Shown here in pieces: positions 27,491 to 39,419 of a stretch of DNA of 64,000 bases. The position numbers were made by a program, and so were the translations under genes. A model generated the notes under the pieces. That model was given only the letters and a program-made list of their open reading frames with translations, had not been told where the DNA came from and searched no databases. The DNA is from Luzula sylvatica (Eukaryota; Streptophyta; Magnoliopsida; Poales; Juncaceae): positions 23,375,554 through 23,439,553 of the forward strand of contig OX326957.1 of the NCBI GenBank assembly GCA_946800325.1, given 5' to 3'. The number at the start of each line of letters is the position of its first letter. Position 1 is the first letter of the stretch.

Positions 27491-28816
27491 AAAACCAAAT
27501 TAACAATTATATTATTAATTCCAAACTTCAAAACTAAATCGGCCAATCATTACAATTTTATTTACAACAAAGCTATACAAATCACCAAAAAAGGAGCTAC
27601 AAAACAAATGACACATTTTCTAAATTGAATAAGAGCAGTTGCGCCGTCACCGGTACTTTCACTTGACCCCGACAAAATTAATAAGTCATTTTTTGTTGAA
27701 TTATAAATGTTAACTCGTAACTTTTCAATTACAAGAGGATCGGGTTGGCTCACCTTCCAGCAATTATGCATATGTTAAATATTTTTTGGACCAAAATAAC
27801 TTTCTGATTTCATATTCAATAATTAAAAAATATTTTTTGTTATTTTTTAATTAATTTTAAAAAATTTCATAATTTTTTTACATATAATAATTAAAAAAAT
27901 TATTATTATATGATATGTTATATAATTTTAATATTCATTTACAGTGTTTCATTAAAACTAGCATCAAATAATAACAAAATAAAAAATACCTTGCATGAGT
28001 TTAAAAAAATAGGCTAAAATTGACTTCTTTAATAACCGGGCAAATTTACCAGTGAGATCATTGCCTAGTGATTGAGTGATTTGTACACAATATCAAAAGT
28101 CAATGATTCAAGTTCCGTTGATATCATCAATAAAATACGAAACTAAAAATTTCCACGATTCGTGAATTTTGTTTCACTTCAAAAAATAACCGCGCAAATT
28201 GCTTTGATGAATGCGAGTGCCGAAGGTGTGTTGAATTTGTACCAAAGGCTATATTAGGAGTTGTGTTGCGGTAAAAATATGAAAATGAGGGATGCAGTAG
28301 CATGGTTGATGAGAGGACAGTAGTACAAGATCTTGCACTTTGACACTAACATCAAGAATTTGAAATTTGAGTTCCAACATTAGCAAATGTTTATACGATG
28401 TACTGCAGAACGCAGCTGCTGATATCATCCGTCCGGAAATTCTGTTCTCAAATCGAGGACAAGGTAGCAAGAAGAATACGGGGAAATGAATTTAGCTGCT
28501 TTGTTTCAAGTAGGAAAATTATAAGCGGTCCTGGTACCGTGATGGTACACATTTTTTTTGTTAATTATTTAATTTATATTTTTACATAAACATTTGATTT
28601 TGTAATTCATTTTTTTTCAATTTTTTTATTTCAGCATGAACAAGTGTTTATGCTTCTTTTTATTAAAGTGAAATCTAATCCATGAGACATGTATATTATT
28701 GGTTTCATTTTTTTATTTGTGATACAAATAAGGATTGAACCCTTGATCTTTGGTATCTTATACTAAGCATTTTACTACTATACCAAGGGACCATTGGTAT
28801 GTTTATGTTTCTTTTG
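27491..28816. other. Unit B-specific AT-rich stretch, no gene recognised
   Basis: Mostly absent from unit A, although a piece at about 27,670-27,775 matches 13,440-13,525. Short ORFs here show no family character. A tail at 28,715-28,795 has GATTGAACCCTTGATC and TTTTACTACTATACC text, reminiscent of decayed non-autonomous transposons. Confidence 0.5.
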
Positions 28817-29282
28817 AACCAGCAACAAGATGAAAGTGCGATGGCTGCACCAATATGAGCTCGCCACCTGGCAGCCTACAGCCCAGACCATGCCTAGCTA
28901 CGGCTACCAACGCTAGATCCTCAAATTTTAAATGCTTCGAAAAACGGTACTTATCCCTTTTCGGTACCGGGGCCAACCGGAATGCCTCAGTCATACAGAG
29001 TCAGGCCCGACCAGTCAATGCCTTGGTCATTTCTCCCTCCTCAAATGCCGCCACATCAGCCATTGAGACCGAACATGGGCCCGCAACAACCCCCCTTTCA
29101 AAGACCAAATACTTCTTCATCTCAGAAGCTTCAAGAAATTGGTTGTAATCAAGTCAAGCAACAAGACGGGGATAAACGAGATAAGGGTTCGAATAGAAAT
29201 TTCACTTTACAGGTTCAGAGAATATTTATGCCCAAAATTATGCACTGCCCTTTGCATATAATGCACCTAGACCCGTTCCTAG
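28817..29282 (+). pseudogene. Proline-rich host-gene fragment (unit B)
   Basis: Longer copy of the fragment at 13,835-14,157. It starts earlier (a Q-rich, MAAP-containing stretch) and keeps the QQPPFQRPNTSSSQKL segment lost from unit A. Several stops and frame changes break it. Parent gene not recognised. Confidence 0.5.
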
Positions 29283-32210
29283 TCATAGATAATTAATTGA
29301 GTTAATTAACAATTCAAATAACAAAAAAATAGAAATTAATTATTAATCTCAACAGATCTATAAATGTGCATGTGAATTAATTTTTAATTCATATTTACAT
29401 ATACATTTCGTGTTAATTGTATAGCTAATTAACCCAACTAATCTTTTTTGAAATTAGCATCAAAGATGGGAGAGTGGGTTTGTTAGTAAATGGCCTCTTA
29501 ATTGTATGATTGATTAGATCAGTAGGTCTTAAATTGAGGGGTTAGAGAGGCATATGTAGTTTTAGTTCTGATTTTGTAAGGTTAAGAAACTTTGATGTAA
29601 ATATGACTTGGTTCATTTTATATTGTGTCAGATTGATGTAAATAGGACTTGGTTAATTTTTGTATGTTGTGTGGGGAGAAGATCTGTTTATTGTTGATTC
29701 ATTAAGCCATTTAAAAAAAAAAAAAATTTGTTTTCTAAATAGTACTAGCAATGAACTCATGATTTTCCTTTATTTATTTTTAAGAAACTTACAAAGATGG
29801 CCTTCAAATATGATCTATAAGTTCCATTTTGATCTCTTAAGGGCTTGTTTGGATGCACTGATAGCACAAGATGATAAATTCCTAGAAATTAGAATACTAG
29901 AAATTAGGATTGTGAAAAGTAAAATCTTAATAGAATATCAAATATTTAGGAATACTACAAAATTGCATGCAATTTCCAGATTTTTATGCAAATAGGGTTT
30001 TTTGTACAGTTTTATTTGATATAATTTAAGGATTTTCCCAGTGCAGCCAGAGTAATGGTCAGAGGCGCTGTAATGTTATGTTTGAATGGTTGTATTAAAA
30101 ATTCCATGGCGAATTGGATATATAGCCTCCGTAGTTGCAATTTTGTTTTGTTTGTTTGGAGGGTACAATCTAAAGCCGCTGCAATTTCAATACTATATTG
30201 TTTGGAGTCAAGTTTTAGAATCTAAAACTAATACATGTGTATTTTTTTTTTGGATAAATGTAATTAAATTGCACGAACAAATATGATGTATATTAGACCC
30301 TCGTAGTTTTGAGTCGAAGTAGTGTTGCTGCAGTAGATAATTTTTTTTTGACATATAACTTATACAAACTCAAGAATTATGTTTTTGCCAAATTTCAAAA
30401 CTAACACTTTCGCCAATCCTCTTGACGAAAGAAACTGCCTTTTGTCAGAAGGTCTGGCGAAAGTGTTTTAACAATTATTTTTGCACGTTAACTTGAAAAA
30501 AGATTAATTAATCCACTTTAGCCAACCCTTCTGACGAAAGAGGGAAATAATATTTTTTTATAATTTTTTCATTTTAATGTAGCAATTTATTTTTCCGTTT
30601 AACATGATATTAAACATGACAAAAAAGATATTTTTGATGAAAAATAAATGAAATTAAGAAAGATAAAATCACGAATCAACTAGATACAATAAATGTTAAA
30701 CATGGTATTTTTTGATGATTTAAAAAGATATAGAAAACAGTGAAATCTAATTTACAAAACATGACAAAAAAATCAAGAATTTTGATAGCAATTTAACCTA
30801 ATTATCTAAAAAAAATTTCTTTTTATTTTCTTATTAAACAGATAAATTTCCAAACAAGAAAAATATGTACAAACATGTAAAGAATGAAGAAATAATTTTT
30901 ATATAATTTTAAACATCACAAGAAATCTCGTAATGCTAATTATTCACATAAATCCACAAGTAATAGAAATATATAAATAAATTGAAAAATCAAGATAAAT
31001 CTATCCAATTTCACACAATCATTTTACACACGCATTGTCTACTGTCCTCCTCTTGACTCTCCATTGAGATACTCATTGTGTGTTGTTTTTTCACCATGAG
31101 TTCGCCCTTTTTGGTGTGTCCACATTTTGCTTTCCATGATTCGGTCTTTGTGTTCGTAACTTTTTGTTGAATAGTTCGTATATATACGCGCTCACTTGTG
31201 TGTTTGGTTGATTACACGTACCAGTCTACCAGATTGTCTAACACGTGTCGGATAAGATTTGTATTATATATATACCAAAGCATTGTCTACATTGGCATCC
31301 GATTCTTTCGGCCCACCAAGTCAAGGTCAGCCAATTATTAAAACTAGAATATTTGTGAAATTCATGACTTGCATGTAATAATATGCCGCATTCAGAGCCA
31401 GAACGAAAAATCTTAGAGGATACCGACCTTTGCTAAAACAATTCGTCTTGTAAGGTGCAGGATTTGAACTTGCAACCTATAACAACCGAACCAACAAATT
31501 TACCACTCGAACAACATACAATTTGTGAAATAATGCAACCTATTTTGTTTAACACATACATAACAGTACATTCACATGGTATCAGAAAAACTAATCCAAA
31601 GAATGTATCCGCATTAATTGTATAAAATTCAGACTCAGATAGTATCCGAATTCGTATCCAAGTTGATTAGGGATGAATATTTAGTTCTATAAAAACTAAA
31701 TATCCAATAAAAACTGGATTCAAGTTGACTCAACAAACCAAAATATGAAAATATTATATCTTAAGCGGGCTTTAATTGTCCTTTTCGTTTTTCCATCTTA
31801 ACTAATGAGCGCAAGTTGGATCTTAAATTCAGAATATTCCTTCTTAGAAAATAAAGGCAAGTTGAACCATTGGACTTCACCTGCTCCCCTCATTACAAAA
31901 AAAAAATGAAAACAGAAACAAAAATATATCAAAAAAATCCTTTCATTGAGCCGAAATCGCAAAACAAACTGCGCATCAGCGAGAATTACATAAAATTCCT
32001 TCAATTCTTAAAAAATAAAAAATTATTCCTACCCTAAATTGAATATAAGAGTGTCAGACGTGTACATTAATGAATTTAAACATTTGCATATTTCTATTAG
32101 TATTTTATTAGCATAATAAAAAGCATTAACAAGATTGATAAATATTGATTTAATACATTTTTAATATGATGATGAAATTTGGTGTTTTTTTGTTAAACAC
32201 GTAAGTGTGT
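29283..32210. other. Unit C intergenic DNA homologous to 91-3,000
   Basis: Same text as the start of units A and B with visible divergence. It includes the inverted-repeat cluster at 30,404-30,540 and a better-preserved hAT-like fragment at 31,387-31,545. No gene. Confidence 0.7.
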
Positions 32211-34131
32211 AATCTATAGATGCATATTAAAATATATAATATTGGAAAAATATGATACTTGAGTTGAGGATTTCTTTACACAATAGGAATAATTATTTTC
32301 GAGAATATTAATATAAAAATTATGTTCTAATCCGGTGACATGAAATTCCCTCGTTTTATTTATTGATAAGATGACAATTTATCATTCAGTGTTAATATAA
32401 CGCGTTTAACACGAATCCGGTTTAATACATACATACATATCAGATGAATAAATATCACATATAAATAATAAATCAGTAAATATATCATATTTAATTTATA
32501 AAATATTATTTATTTGATTTATCATTTATTTGCAACGTATCAACAGGCATGGAGTAATTTATGGCAACATCTACCATTTTTTATAGTAGAAACCGAGTGA
32601 CGCCCACAATAGGAATAATTATATTCCTAAAAAGAATTACGGTGACTTTTGTCTTCTAGTAGAAACCGAGTGACAATGAAAGGTCTCCTTGAGCAATAAG
32701 TGAGCACTGCAAGGTACAACAAAGGTGAAATTATGTTCCTAAAAAGAACCAAACGTCTAAACTGAGAGATCTTTTTCTTCTTCTTCCATTAATATGATAT
32801 GATCAAGGTAATATCAGCTACTCAATTCTTTATAGTTGTTTGGTAATTGATTTGTAACTTCTTAATACTGGTTTTATTTGATATGCTTGTGATCTAGGAG
32901 AATAAAAACTAACTTCGTAATTGGGGGGAGTCAACCGATTGATTTTGGATCTCATTCTTGATCCATCAAGGCCTCTGGTTCTGGATCTAATCGAGTTATT
33001 CTTCTTCCATTGATACGATCTGATTCTGGAATTGGGGGGAGTTTCAGTTCCTTTAGAAGAAGGATAGAGAGTTTGAGGTACAATACAATACTAGGTATTC
33101 AATATTTTTACTCTATTTGATCAGATACTAAAGAATTGTTTGGTAATTGATCTGCAAAGCTTTATACTGATTTTGCATACTCGCAATTAGATCCAAGGGA
33201 CTAACAGATTTATTCATAATAGGGGAAATCAACGGGTTGAATTGTCATCTCATTCTTGACGAATTGGAGAATGATGGAGATATTGTTCCATTAGAACTTC
33301 TATTTTGGAACTAATTAGAGTTCTTCATCACAGATAATTGAAGGTACTGATTTCTTACCACTTATATTTAATTACTCAAATAAAGAATTAGTAGAAAATA
33401 GATTTGTAATTTATTCACACTCACTAGTTAATGGGCTCATAGCTAGGGATGTAAATGGGTCAGATATTATCCGAAGAGACCCAAATCGTATCGAAAAAAT
33501 ATTCAAATCCGAATAAAAAGATCCAGATCTGAACCGATCCGGTCCTAACCCGTACTGACCGTATCTGTATTTTCGAATCCAAATCCAGATTCGGACGCGG
33601 ATACAAATTCGGATACTATCCACATCTGAATTTTATATAAAAACGGATATCCGAATTAATACTTGAATACGAATTCAGATACTATCCGAATCCGAATTTA
33701 ACACAAAACAAATGGATATCCGAATTAATATTTTTATTTTCCCAAATACATACATGATACCTATAATTTATTTTGGATATAGCTGCACATTTAAGTCCGT
33801 CATTGTGTCACGACTATTAAATCATAGAATACCCTTGAATTAATCAACCCCATTATTTTAGACCAATCTTTGTGGAATCTCCTCATGTCACATCATCATA
33901 ATAATTGCAACCATTAAATTATGATATGTGACAAAATATGAACCATGGATTAACCATTGATTCTTTATGATTATGTTTTATTTGTAGACATTTATGTATC
34001 ACTTATTTGTAGACATTTATATGTCTAAATATTATTCGTTTGGTTCACGTCGGACGAGTTGTATTTAACTTTGAATCATTTCACAATATGTTACATGATC
34101 AAATGTAAATTCAAATGGAGTGTGAAGAGTT
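32211..34131. other. Unit C intergenic DNA, partly homologous to 4,150-4,850
   Basis: No gene recognised. 32,640-33,420 is a diverged copy of the C/T-rich leader-like part of units A and B. 33,445-33,735 is the ATCCGAAT-rich repeat, starting TAGGGATGTAAATGGG. Confidence 0.55.
33445..33735. repeat. ATCCG-rich dispersed repeat (unit C)
   Basis: Many permutations of GGATATCCGAATT and CGGATACT. It is related to the stretches at 6,350-6,525 and 20,507-20,682 but sits at a different place in the unit. Confidence 0.55.
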
Positions 34132-35895
34132 TAAATATCTAACACTAATAAATCAATATATAATATCATTAAGCATATATCAAACATTACTAATGTTATA
34201 AAAAATATAATTTTACAAAATTATGAAATATATCTAGGGAAATTTTGGTTTGTAGACGAAATAAGTTTGCAAATGATCAAAATAGCCAACATAGTTAGAT
34301 AATTCCTGAAATAACATTCTCGACTAAAGTCGAGAGATGTTAAAATGATCGACTTTTCAAAAGTCGAGAATTATTAAACAGATTTAATCACAATCACCAA
34401 ACCTCTCGACTTTCGAGAGAAATCTCTTCAAAAGTTGAGAGGTTTCAAAATATGATATATTTTCCCAGATTTTACCATAACATCATCTATGTTCTAATTA
34501 GTATATTTAATTAAAATTATAACTAGTACACGTTAGCTATTAACTTAATATATAATTAATATTTATTCGAATTCATAAATTTGAATAAATTTTAATGAAT
34601 ATTTAATGATATGTTCTAATTATCACGTTAATTAAATGCAATAGTACAAATATGGAGAATACGGCAGGTGCATTTTGGAGTACAATAAAATTTTATATAT
34701 ATTTTTTTCAACGCATGAGCAGTAACTGATATTAAAAAAAATACTCTCCTCCAAAATGCACCTGCCGTATTCTCCATATTTGTACTATTGCATTTAATTA
34801 ACGTGATAATTATAACATATCATTAAATATTCATTAAAATTTATTCCAATTTATGAATTCGAATAACTATTAATTATGTATTAAGTTAATAGCTAACGTG
34901 TACTAATTATCATTTTAATGAAATATACTAATTAGAAGTTAGAACATATATGATGTTATGGTAAAATCTGGGAAAATATATCATATTTTGAAACCTCTCA
35001 ACTTTTCAAAGTTGAGAGATTTCTCTCGACTTTTGTACTCCAAAATGCACCTGCCGTATTCTCCATATTTGTACTATTGCATTTAATTAACGTGATAATT
35101 AGAACATATCATTAAATATTCATTTAAATTTATTCCAATTTATGAATTCGAATAAATTTTAATTATGTATTAAGTTAATAGCGAACGTGTACTAGTTATC
35201 ATTTTAATTAAATATACTAATTAGAACATAGATGATGTTATGGTAAAATCTGGGAAAATATATCATATTTTGAAACCTCTCCACTTTTGAAAAGTCGAGA
35301 GATTTCTCTCGACTTTTCAAAAGTCGAGAGCTTTGGTGATTGTAATTATATCTGTTTAAATCTGTTTCATAATTCTCGACTTTTGAAAAGTCGATCATTT
35401 TAACATCTCTCGATTTTTGAGAGTGTTATTTCAGGAATTATCAAACTATGTTGGCTATTTTGATTATTTGCAAACTTATTTCGTCTACAAACCAAAATTT
35501 CCCATATATTTACTTGAATTTTATCTTTATTTAAATATCCATATTACTATACATCCAATCTTTTTTCTCTAGCTTAATGTTATGAAAACAAGTATGCAAA
35601 AATCCCAATATAAAAGTAAGTATAATTACATTAGTGATTTGTAAGTCTAATTAGATTTTAAATATCTAACACTAATAAATTAATATATAATATCATAAAC
35701 ATATATCAAATATTACTAATATTTTTACAATTTTAAAAAATTATGAAATATATTTACTTGAATTTTATCTTTATTTAGAGATCCGTATTACTATATATCC
35801 AATGTTTTTTTTTCTAACATAAAGTTATGAAAATAAGTATGAAAAAAAATACAAAAGTAAGTATAGTTACACTAGTGATTTGTAAGTCTAATTAT
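34132..35895. repeat. About 250-bp tandem duplication, first copy split by a transposon
   Basis: Text beginning TAAATATCTAACACTAATAA at 34,132 recurs at 35,659, and text beginning TTTACTTGAATTTTATC at about 35,510 recurs at about 35,752. Without the 1,267-bp element the two copies are adjacent. The second copy preserves the uninterrupted target at 35,748-35,756. Confidence 0.8.
34237..35503. mobile_element. Mutator-like fold-back element (1,267 bp)
   Basis: Starts GGGAAATTTTGGTTTGTAGA and ends with its inverse, with long inverted repeats throughout. Flanks are ATATATCTA (34,228-34,236) and ATATATTTA (35,504-35,512), a 9-bp target duplication with one mismatch. The empty paralogous site ATATATTTA is at 35,748-35,756. 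The left arm (to about 34,690) is followed by a short spacer and then two successive right arms (about 34,741-35,033 and 35,034-35,503). The arms contain CTCGACTTTTCAAAAGTCGA-type palindromes. No transposase is encoded. Confidence 0.85.
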
Positions 35896-36765
35896 TAGTA
35901 TTTTTAAAACTATAATTTAAAAAATTGTACAAATTACTAAATATGCTATGTTTGTATTTTACTCAAAAAAATTCATGTTAATCTTTTAAAAATTTAATTA
36001 AAAAATAAAGATATTAATTTACCACACACAAATGATTTCTTCAACTTTTGAAATATAAATTATTCTTATTTTTAGATATATAAATTTAAAAATATCGTAC
36101 GATTTTTATTTTTATTTGTGTCATGTTATTTTATTATCTTATAGTAGTATTTTTGTTTTTTGGTGTATCGTATTATAATATTAAATAATTATTTTGCATT
36201 GTATCAGATTCAAAAATAGTATTATAATATGTCATCATTGAATTTTTTCAATCAATTTGATTTTTATTTTTACAAATTGTTATGATTGTTTTCAAAAATT
36301 CACAACTAAATATTATGTGTATGACAAAACAAATGATACAAATCCGTTGCGAAACGCGGGTAATCTCATAATTTTTGTTAAAAGAAAGAATAAATGATTA
36401 CCCTTGAACTTTTAGGACAAGACATTCTGTTCAATCATTCACTGGACATGATGAGATAATAATAAAGCGGTTGATCCGGTATAATTTCATTTCAATAACA
36501 ATGAGCCTTTCAATGTTTTTATTATAGTAGGCTTCTCAGTGAAAATTAAGTATTATACAATGAATATTTTTTCGTGGCACAAATATCGAACATCATATTT
36601 TCAAAATTCAAATAATTATTAAAAATAGTTATCATATATTAGTTTTTCTTTTAAAATCACTCTTTCCGGTTCAATATCCTCTCTTGTGGACAAGTTTATA
36701 TTCTTTTTTATGTAGCAAATGTATTGTTATTATTCTGAAAGATATAAATATTTTAGATATTTTAT
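35896..36765. other. AT-rich intergenic DNA, nothing recognised
   Basis: No credible ORF, inverted repeat or family motif seen on either strand. Confidence 0.5.
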
Positions 36766-38269
36766 GGGAAATTTTCCAATAGTAATCATGTTACTGAAGT
36801 TAATTCACGAAATAACCAAGTTTTGAACATAATTCTCAAAATGTCTTTTGCGGGATACCATTCAGCACCAGGCGGGGAACCGTTCTGCGCCTTTCTTAAT
36901 TTTTGTTGGTTAGTTAGTTAGTGCAGGAAATTAAAAAAGGTGATGAATCATACCTCACCAGGCTACCTATGGAAGCCCGCCTTTGCATTTTTGGTATTAG
37001 TTCAATTGAAAAATTGATGTTTGTTCCCAAATTTTACCATAACATGATCTATGTTCTAAATTAGTATATTTAATTAAAATAATAACTAGTACATGTTGGC
37101 TGTTAACTTAATACATAATTAATACATATTTGAATTCATAAATTTGAATAAATTTTACTGAATATTTAATTATATCTTTTAATTAGCACATAAATTAAAT
37201 ATAATTGTTTGTAATGGAGGATTCGGCAGGTACATTTTGGGTGCAATAAATTAAATTTTGTTTTTTCAAACCTGTCAGTTGTCTAGTAACTTTTTTTAAA
37301 AAAAAAATCACTCCCCCAAAATGTACCTGCCGAATCCTCCATTACAAACAATTACATTTAATTTACGTACTAATTAAAGGATATAATTAAATATTCAGTA
37401 AAATTTATTCAAAATTATGAATTCAAATAAATATTAATTATGTATTAAGTTAACAGCCAACATGTACTAGTTATTATTTTAATAAAATATACTAATTTAG
37501 AACATAGATCATGTTATTGTAAAATTTGGGAACAAATACCAAATTGTACCATAACATGATCTATGTTCTAAATTAGTATATTTAATTAAAATAATAACTA
37601 GTACATGTTGGCTGTTAACTTAATACATAATTAACAATTATTCGAATTCATAAATTTGAATAAATTTTACTGAATATTTAATTATATTTTTTAATTAGCC
37701 CGTAAATTAAATGTAATTGTTTGTAATGGAGGATTCGGCAGGTACATTTTGGGTGCAATAAATTTAAATTTTTTTTCAAACCTGTCAGTAGTAACTTTTT
37801 AAAAAAAAATCACTCCCCCCAAAATGGAACTGCTGAATCCTCCATTACAAACAATTACATTTAATTTACGTGATAATTAAAAGATATAATTAAATATTCA
37901 GTAAAACTTATTCCAATTTATGAATTCGAATAATTAGTAATTATGTATTATGTTAACATCCAACATGTACTAGTTATTATTTTAATTAAATATACCAATT
38001 TAGAACATAGATCATGTAATGGTAAAATTTGGGAACAAATATCAATTTTTCAATTGAACTAATACCAAAATAGAAAGGCGGGCTTCCATAGGTCGCCGGA
38101 GAGGTATGATTCATCACCTTTTTTAATTTCCTGCACTAGCTAACTAACCAACAAAAATTAAGAAAGGCGCAGAATGGTTCCCCGCAAAAGACATTTTGAG
38201 AATTATGTTCAAAACTTGGTTATTTCGCGAATTAACTTCAGTAACATGGTTACTGTTGGAAAATTTCCT
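36766..38269. mobile_element. Second fold-back, Mutator-like element (about 1.5 kb)
   Basis: Starts GGGAAATTTTCCAATAGTAA and ends with its near inverse (the last base is changed). The flanking 9-mers (36,757-36,765 and 38,270-38,278) match at only 6 of 9, so the TSD is weak. The outer arms (about 255 bp) contain TTTTGCGGG and AAGCCCGCC text. The interior is a fold-back cassette present twice in tandem (about 37,021-37,540 and 37,545-38,045), each copy folding on CGGCAGGTACATTTTGG. The cassette is related to the core of the 34,237 element, but the outer ends differ. Confidence 0.75.
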
Positions 38270-39419
38270 ATTTTTTTGATGTATCATATTAAAAAAAATC
38301 AAAATAGTTGCCAGAAACAAAAATTATAATACGTATATAACAACCAACATATTGAATTTTTATAATTAACTAAATCCATTATAATATATAATATATTTTA
38401 ATGAAATAATATATCGTATAATAGATTTTTTTTTTTAATTGTCGTATCATCGTATTCGTGCCCGTATACGTGAAACATACCTTAAAACTAAGTTGACAAA
38501 AATATTATAATTTTGGGAGCTAAAATATTTTTATACTAGATATAAAAATCATTTTTTCATACCTTCAAAAATGTTCTTTTTGTAATTTAATCTAATAAAC
38601 AAATCTTGCATATTTTTTGGGATCCTAGATCGAATGAGTAGTTTTTTTTAAAAAAAAATAGTGTATCCATGTGTCACCATATATTTCATTGTTCTATATA
38701 TTTCATGTGTCACCATATGTGCGTTTAAACGAAAAAATAGTGCATCCATCTAAATAACTTCTTAAACATATAAACACCTCTAAAATAGTATTGTTACTTT
38801 AAAAAATGTAGATTAAAAGAAAATCATATAATATAAAATAATTTGTATTTATGTTTATTATAAATTAAATTTTGATATTATTTATTAAATTACTTTCACT
38901 ATAAAGTTTTATATTATTTTATACTTTTCATTCCATTTTGAATCAATAAAAATTATTACTACTATATAATTAATAATGTGTTATTCCATATGTTGTATGA
39001 TTTACTATTTTTTTATATCTGATATTGTTTTGGACAATTATATAATATTTGTTGTTATGTTTTTTTCGTAAACTTATATTATATATCATATATTATTTTA
39101 TAATGACACTAATATAAATATTATTATTTTATTAAAAAATTGAGATATTTTGTTATCATAATATAAAATAATTGTAAAACATATGAATAATCATAGATAA
39201 AAAATTCAAATAATTTTATTTTAAGATGATATTACTAATATTATTATAGAAATGTATCATTTATGTTACAATGAAAAAACATAATTTAAATGCTCGTCGC
39301 GTAGGGGGCGAGTATTCTCCTAATATGAACTAATTTTTAACTTCTATTTATGACAGCTTGTGAAGAATGCAATCGAATAATATTATTTAAGGAATTAGCA
39401 GGAAGAAAGTGAAGGAAAT
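38270..39419. other. Upstream region of the unit C CNL gene
   Basis: AT-rich. From about 38,690 it matches 45,585-46,275 upstream of the truncated fourth copy. The last 70 bp contain ACAGCTTGTGAAGAATGC, shared with units A and B just before the start codon, which supports a common leader. Confidence 0.6.

Noticed and set aside
37021..38045. CRISPR-like repeated structure
   Set aside because: The repeats are long, inverted and part of a transposon cassette. There are no regular short repeats with unique spacers and no cas genes, and the DNA is clearly from a plant.
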